Assembly: GCF_020080835.1 (NCBI RefSeq)
Contig: NC_058160.1
Span: forward strand, 2,790,001 to 2,854,000
DNA: 64,000 nucleotides
DNA from: Cotesia glomerata
Lineage: Eukaryota > Arthropoda > Insecta > Hymenoptera > Braconidae
Direction: 5' to 3'
Shown: positions 58,144-64,000 of the stretch, piece after piece
How positions within the stretch are numbered: position 1 is the first letter of the stretch
How the letters are laid out: each line of letters opens with the position of its first letter
Position numbers and translations under genes: made by a program
The notes under the pieces: model-generated
The model's database searches: none
What the model saw: only the letters and a program-made list of their open reading frames with translations
What the model was told of the DNA's origin: nothing

Positions 58144-58747
58144 CAGGGTGGCGATTGACCTGGAAAACCTGGAAATGTCAGGGAATTTGAAATTTCTGGA
58201 ATAGTCAGTGAAAAGTCAGGGAGTTTTAACTTGGGTCAGGGAAATTTCTAGTTTATTTTAAAAAATAAACTAGAATGCTGTAGAAATAATAAATTATTTC
58301 TATAGCATTCTAAAAATCGTACTGTAGATAATGTTTAATATTAATTGATGTTATTTAATTTCTTAATTTATATTTTTTCTTTTTTGTGATCAATAATATT
58401 AAAAAAACTAAATATATGGATAATTAATAATAAAAAAGAAGTATAACTTCTCAATGATTAATGATGATAATAATATCAATTACTGTATTTTCAAAAGTTA
58501 TAAACATTTAATCGAAAGAAACTGATCTTTTTTGAATAGTTGAAAATCTGCAAAAAAGTATAACATAATTTATAGTTCCAAATTTTTACTTAATTCTAGA
58601 TATTAGATATGAATTCTAACATACAAATTTATTTTTAAAATAATTTGCAATTATAACGAATATTTGAATAACAATTATTTTTTTGTAGGTTCTGGAATTT
58701 TATTTTTGTTCAGGAAATTTTGAAATTAGTGTTCAGTCGTCACCCTG
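58144..58747. mobile_element. hAT-like non-autonomous element
   Basis: The left end CAGGGTGGCGATTGACC and the right end GTCGTCACCCTG are inverted over the CAGGGTG core. GTTGT flanks both ends (58139-58143 and 58748-58752), a visible 5-bp target duplication. Words CTGGAAAACCTGGAAA and GTCAGGGAA are repeated near the left end. Two internal hairpins (58247-58274 and 58271-58312) lie side by side. hAT elements typically begin CAGGG and some have 5-bp duplications (family knowledge). No transposase is visible. Confidence 0.8.
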
Positions 58748-60869
58748 GTTGTTAATCATAAATTGATTTTTAAACCACATCTATAAAAAGATTAGTAAGC
58801 TCAATAAATAGATTTCAAACTTACGATATAATATCATAATATTACAATACATAAATTATAAATTTTTTCCGTAGACTCGATACTTAATTTCAACATATGT
58901 TAATATTCTAAAATATTAAATATGGATTTCCAAAATTTTCAGTGTACATTATATCCACCTATACCATCTATACGTCGTAGATTTTTCAGCAAGTAGATAA
59001 GCCTGACGTGAATCAGACAAAGCAGACATGTATGTCAGTGATGAGACTGTCTTTGGTATCTGGCTCAAAAGCGGAAGATTAAATAAAAAGAGAGGAGCAG
59101 TTCTGTCCAGAGAACTATCCTGGGAAAATGGTTAAGAGTCTCAGGACGTGAATAAGCCAACGGGCAAAAGGTGTGGTCCTCCCGGGCGAGGAAATCGCTC
59201 ACCAAAGGCTGCTGGGTTCCGCGTTCTCTGTTCTCAGTTCTCAATTCCGCGTCGGAAAATTCCGGGCTCGGGCTCGGGGTAGCGAACCAAGACGTGATTA
59301 ATATAAAAGTGGGTGGAGCCAGCCACCGGAAGTGGTCGAGATGCAACGGCGCACAGTCTCTGCTCTGCAACCCTTACCTTCTCCTCCAGATGCGCCATCG
59401 ACGTAGCGTCTTCCGTTCCACTGCGATTTTGCAGTTTTTAAAAATTCGTCCCTCAAATTTTTAACTACTTTCAATTTTAATTCTATCGTAATGTCATAAT
59501 TTTGCTTCCTAATTGACAATTATTATTTTTTATTGATAAAGATCTAATTATTGTTATTGTTAATAATTGAGGGAGGTAAAGGTAGAGGTAGACGCTTGAC
59601 AGTCGGACTAGGGGGCTCTCTGGAAGGGTGAATTAACCTGGTTTAGCTTCAGGATGGTGTTACACCTCCCCAGTTTTCTTTAACGCCCACCCGCGGTGTC
59701 TGGGAACGCCTTCGTCTCCATGCTGCACCACCTACGAAGCTACCCCCTATTTTAGATTTTTTATTTAAATAGTACCGGTTAAAATAAATATTTAAATTTA
59801 TTGCGCCGAGCTCGAGTAATGTGTGCTGAATAATGCTTTTACTTCTACACACTATTTTATCCTTCTCTCTGCTATTATATTCTATTCTATTCAAAAATCA
59901 TCAGCTTCTACGTGTTTATTTTGGTACATGTTTATTTCCGAGTCCGTAAAATGGTAATCCTTGTTTCTGTCAATTATACTCATCTATTATTTAACACCAC
60001 GATCGTTATTCAAACGTTATGGACAGGTTGTTTTACTAATCATTACTTAATGTCGTACATTTATACATTTATACCTAGAAGAAAATTTTTCGACAGAATA
60101 ATAATTTAAAGCTATCAGTTAAATGAAATAATAAAAAATTGGATTTTCTATTTTCATTAATTAAATTAAAAATCTTGAATCCAGATAAATTTAATTGGAA
60201 CAATTTTTTAGTGTAAAAATTTTATTGTTTTATTCAAGACAATTAAATTCTTAAAAATGATTTTTTTTTCGGTCAAGATCTATTTTTTTTTAAATAAAGT
60301 TAATTTTATTTTATTGTAATTATAATCTAATCGGTGAAAAAAATTTTTTTCTAATTTTTTTTTAATACTAAGAATAATTGTCTAAAAAATTTTGTAACTT
60401 TGAATTTTTACGAATTCTCTTTTAAGATCTGAGCTAAAAAACTTTTTAAATAACCTCCCAGAAAAATTCCAAAATTTTTTCATCAACTTAAAAAGTTAAA
60501 AAATTACTCCAATTATGACCACAATTAACAAGAGTTAGCGTCAATTAAATATGAACGATAATAAGTCAGCGGCTCGTCTGATTAAAACGGAACATTATCA
60601 ATCAATATAAAGTGACATAATAACTCAATAACCCCTAAAAATAAATCCGAAAAAATGCAGCAATCAATAGCATTGAAATCAACAATCATTATCATGCCGT
60701 CGATGCAAAAAATTTCAAAAGCTGTGCATAAAATGTGCAGAGAGAGAGAGAGAGAGACTGTGACGCTTACTAACAAATACTTAGCAATAATAAATTCTAA
60801 CAAAAAAAAAAATATAAAATAAAAACAAAATGCAAGTGCGATGAAATATTTGATGGTGGGCATGAGTAG
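58748..60869. other. unique stretch with GC-richer patches
   Basis: A more balanced block at about 58930-59470 has frames open on both strands (59171-59464 + and 59065-59370 -), and another at 59560-59760 does too (59649-59894 -). None has recognisable features. The remainder is AT-rich. Confidence 0.45.
60739..60757. repeat. (AG)n microsatellite
   Basis: About nine AG units. Confidence 0.9.
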
Positions 60870-60910
60870 TCTACCTGGACGGGTCTCCAGCGTGGCTCCA
60901 ACATATCCTC
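60870..60910. other. possible small exon, strand undecided
   Basis: This is a short GC-rich patch. On the minus strand, an ATG at 60904 opens ten codons (MLEPRWRPVQ) ending at CCAG then GTAGAC, a plausible donor. On the plus strand, GAGTAG precedes it and CTCG then GTAAAC follows. Neither side has a convincing pyrimidine tract. It may be a first coding exon, a conserved non-coding element, or chance. Confidence 0.15.
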
Positions 60911-63560
60911 GGTAAACTTTGTTGACTGATCCGTTCTTGATGATTGTAATTGTAATCGCAAATTAACAAGCACCTTTTAGTCTCTTAATATTAAAATTTA
61001 ACAAAAATGTTTTATTTGTTCAATTAATTATTGTTCTGTTATCAAAAATAGTCTCTCTCTCTTCTCCCACCCTAAAGCGACCCCCGCCCTCTCCACCGGC
61101 GTGGGCCGTGTGCGCCGTCCACGTGTTTACGAGGGATGATATCGACGTCACTGTTTTTATTTACTTTCGCCCTGTTTAAAATTTGAAATATTTAAAAAAA
61201 ATGTAGTTTTATGTTGAGAAAATTTTATCACGAACTCGCGTTGGAGGCTAATAAGTGTAATTATTTATTAATAAAGTTGTTTATTGTTTGTTTATTTGTG
61301 TATTTTTAAGCGATACGGAACAGCTGGGCTTATCGGTGATGACCCTCAGAGAATGTTTACGCACACTGCTAATTATTCTTCCGTGGAGGGAGTTCGTATA
61401 GATATACATGTGTGTATACTACGTATATGTATATGATTGTATATATACATATATATGATTAGTGAGCATATATAAATGTATATCTATATATATATATTAA
61501 GTATAGCCGTGCGTATTTTGTATATGATCGCGCGCCGGTGGCTGCCGTCGCGACTCTGCAGCGCCTCAGATTGTTCCACCGCGAAAACCTTCGGCTTCCG
61601 TGGCCACGCGGCTACTGAGTCGGCGCACTTTATCCACAACACGTTTTCTACTTAACTCTGATTCTCTACTGTACAACTTACTTCCATCGTATCCCTCCTT
61701 GTTGCATTTATAAATATATACGTACTTATACATATACGTAGATGCAATATGTGATTGGCATTAATCATTTTGTGATTCGATGATAGTTGGCATTTTTTTT
61801 TTTGGGTGGTCTTGGATAATATTTGGTTGTTGCAAAATTTTTAATCTAATTTCGAGTGATGATAATTTTTTTTATAAAAAATTTTTTAATTATAGATTAG
61901 CGTTGTAATGTTTTGTGTGAAAATTTAAGAGATTTATTTATAAATTGTAAAATTAAATTTTTAATTGAAGTATTTTTTATTTAATTAATTTAGGTAATTT
62001 TTTAATAAAAATTCGAGAGATTGATTTGTAAAATTTAATTTATTAATTAAAATATTTTTCATTTAATTAATTTACTAAATTTTTTATTGAAAATTGTTCG
62101 AGTTGAAATTATTGAAATTGACGAATTAAAATGTGAATTTTTATTAATATTTGATTACTTACAACTCTTAAAAAAATATTTAGTACATGATAAAAAATTA
62201 ATTCTAGAGAAAAAAATAATGTTAAAAAATTTCTATGACTTTAATCAAAAATAAAATTTTTTGGACTAAATCAAAAAAAATTTATCAATTCATGATTTTT
62301 TGCATTAAATTAATTTTTTCAGCGTAATTAAAAAGTTAAGGTAAATTTCTTCAAAAAAAAAAAAAATAATTTTTGATTACGTCACAAAAAGTCCTAAAAT
62401 GTTTTTCTATAAATTGTTGAATTATAAATAATTCTTATCGCCCCGTTTACATTTTCATAATTTCAATAAATATTTACTCGAATATACAAAAAAAAATTAA
62501 TCTCCTGATCAGATAGTACTCAATTAAATACACAACAAAATAAACGAACAAAAAAGTATAAAGAATATTGAGCTGGGAAGCACCCGAGTAAAATTAATTA
62601 ATTAAATAACGAAGCATGGAAATATATTCTGTAATATTAAGACACACAAGTGTGAAGAGTAAAGTGAATTCATATACATTTACAACATACAGATATTTTC
62701 ATCGTGATACAATAAAACAGTTTGATCAGTAGAGAGTAAACGTCAAACTTTAAGCTACCCAGTTTCTCCCAGTATCTATTTGTTTTTGTTTGTTGTTCTT
62801 GTTACGTGCACTTAGACAATACTGTTGATACTAATACAGGAGTGACCCGGTAAAGTGTATACCGCACGAAGTATCGATAACAACCCCTTATTATTATCAT
62901 CATCATCATTATTATTAATATTATTATCGTTATTGCCTTTGCGGGCTCGAGGAGCGAGGGTAGTTTCAGTCTTCAGTTGATACGGGTCAAACCAACTCAA
63001 TGAACAAGTTGCCACGATGATGTACAGAATACACTTGACATCACTAGACTATTCTATTGAATTACGATTTCATCTGTCGTCGTAAAACCCCTTCCATTTA
63101 TTGTTTAGTTATTTAACAAAATATTTTTTCATTTAAAAAAAAATACTGTTTCTGTTAAAATATAAATTGTCAAAAATTATTTGGTATAGTAAAAATATTA
63201 ATAATCAAAAATTATTATTTTATAGCAATTTTAATAACCGTAAAAAATGTTAAAATTTACTACTAAATAAGTATGAAATTTGGTGGAAAAAAAAAAAACA
63301 TTTTTCAGAAAATTAACTCTCGGTAAATAGTAGTCGAAAAACATTCACCACTAAATTTCAAGTTTTCTCAGTTTTTTTTTACAAAAACTCAAAATTTATT
63401 ACAATCACAAAAAATGTTATTAATTTAAAATTGTTGAGTATAAAATTCATAATAGATATTATACTAAAAAGTTTTTCATCCGTAGATTTAATTAAATAAT
63501 AAAAAGCGTAATTAATGTTAGCTAACAATACCAAGTTTTTTTTTGGTACTACAGGAATTT
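60911..63560. other. gene-free stretch with GC-rich islands
   Basis: Islands at about 61070-61150 and 61505-61640 stand out (the second listed separately). A TATATG-type simple region lies at 61400-61500. A further balanced block at 62740-63030 has a minus frame rich in Asn/Asp from a CAT/TTA repeat. The rest is AT-rich. Confidence 0.5.
61505..61640. promoter_or_regulatory. GC-rich, CpG-rich island
   Basis: About 135 bases containing CGCGCGCCGG, GCCGTCGCGAC and GGCCACGCGGC, among the densest CpG runs in the window. It could be a promoter or an exon of a neighbouring gene, or a conserved element. No frame, TATA or splice pair settles it. Confidence 0.25.
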
Positions 63561-63564
63561 TTTG

Positions 63565-64000
63565 CTAAAGAAATAGTTCTAATTTAGTATTAAATGGTCA
63601 AATATTAAAATATGTAACTGAGACTAAATACTTGGGTGTAATAATTAGACGACAATCTTACTTTCAAGAAAAATGTAGAGTATGTAAATAGTAAAATTGT
63701 TAAAAAATTAATTTGATACGACGCCTAAAAAACATAGTTTCGAGTTATACTAAATGTTTAATATATAAAACTATTGTACTACCACATTTAGAATATTGCA
63801 GAACAATAATGTTGAACTACACTAATAGTGATTTGGACTGTTTACAAAAACTTCAAAATATAGCTATGCGTGCCATTCTAAATGTTACTAAATACACAAA
63901 TTTACACATGATGTTAGATACATTGGGGTGGTGTCTATTCGACGAAAACTAATTTATAACACCTGTTTATTTATACATAAAATAAAAAATAGGCTCTACC
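63565..64000 (+). pseudogene. LINE reverse transcriptase fragment (jockey/CR1-like), broken
   Basis: This is the thumb and C-terminal part of a non-LTR retrotransposon reverse transcriptase. The first segment reads NGQILKYV, then ETKYLGVII, the usual segment after the catalytic domain. It then hits a stop near 63687. The sense continues in another frame from about 63708 with NLIRRLKNIV, SYTKCLIYKTIVLPHLEYC, LQKLQNIAMRAIL and MLDTLGW. After a further frame change near 63935 it resumes RRKLIYNTCLFIHKIKN up to the window edge. At least three frame breaks make it dead. The rest of the element should lie to the right. Confidence 0.85.

Noticed and set aside
59065..59519. Frames open on both strands in a GC-richer patch
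   Set aside because: Three mutually overlapping frames on opposite strands with no family signature.
1..64000. CRISPR array, operon, phage or integrated virus
   Set aside because: No spaced identical direct repeats, no clustered bacterial genes, and no viral structural or replication proteins in any frame.

Overview
This is a very AT-rich eukaryotic window with no bacterial gene layout, no operons and no convincing intact protein-coding gene. Open frames are short, often overlap in several frames, and mostly sit in the few less AT-rich patches. The density of short non-autonomous DNA transposons with terminal inverted repeats (TIRs), the homopolymer runs, the RTE-like interspersed repeat and the decayed jockey/CR1-type reverse transcriptase at the right edge point to an arthropod. 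I would guess a hymenopteran, possibly a parasitoid wasp, but that is inference. The window reads as intergenic or long-intron DNA.

Layout. 0-10 kb: a CACTGAAAA-TIR element (0.9-1.9 kb), an element with repeated GTGACTGGTGGGACA motifs (3.1-3.9 kb), an RTE-like repeat (5.3-5.9 kb), and the start of a 1.1-kb CACGGAGAG-TIR element. 10-24 kb: the first copy of the ~700-bp CACAGAAAG family (11.6 kb), three copies of the GCACGCCTCAT family (13.6, 20.6 and 22.9 kb), a CAGGGGACTG-array element (15.4 kb) and a TTAA-flanked element (18.1 kb). 25.6-27 kb: a three-level nest, in which a DNA element holds an RTE-like repeat that itself holds a 133-bp Harbinger-type MITE. 28.5-29.7 kb: three foldback or inverted-repeat elements in a row. 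33-40 kb: second copies of the CACGGAGAG and TTAA elements, the latter inside a 1.5-kb CACTGAT element. 42-46.5 kb: a truncated CACAGAAAG copy, a possible 40-nt exon, a GC-rich hairpin cluster and a truncated RTE-like repeat. 48-50 kb: two small MITEs and an ACGT-motif cluster. 53-56.5 kb: two CACAGAAAG copies in opposite orientation and another RTE-like repeat. 58.1 kb: an hAT-like element. 63.6-64 kb: a broken LINE reverse transcriptase that runs off the window.

Between the repeats lie patches with a higher GC content (near 2.1-2.6, 4.3-4.8, 12.6-13.0, 16.7-17.5, 19.1-20.3, 24.7-25.6, 31.2, 37.7-38.5, 43.3-43.9, 46.9-47.3, 48.6-49.0, 50.4-51.2, 52.3-52.8, 54.6, 56.6-57.1, 59.0-59.7, 60.9-61.6 and 62.7-63.0 kb). 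They look like the unique ancestral DNA and are where any exons or enhancers would be. Three carry splice-site arrangements worth testing (43875-43914, 31184-31254, 60870-60910). The main biological content is the transposon community: many families share a TA target plus a TIR starting CAC, and most carry family-specific arrays of a short internal motif. Two families also spread a CTCF-like core.
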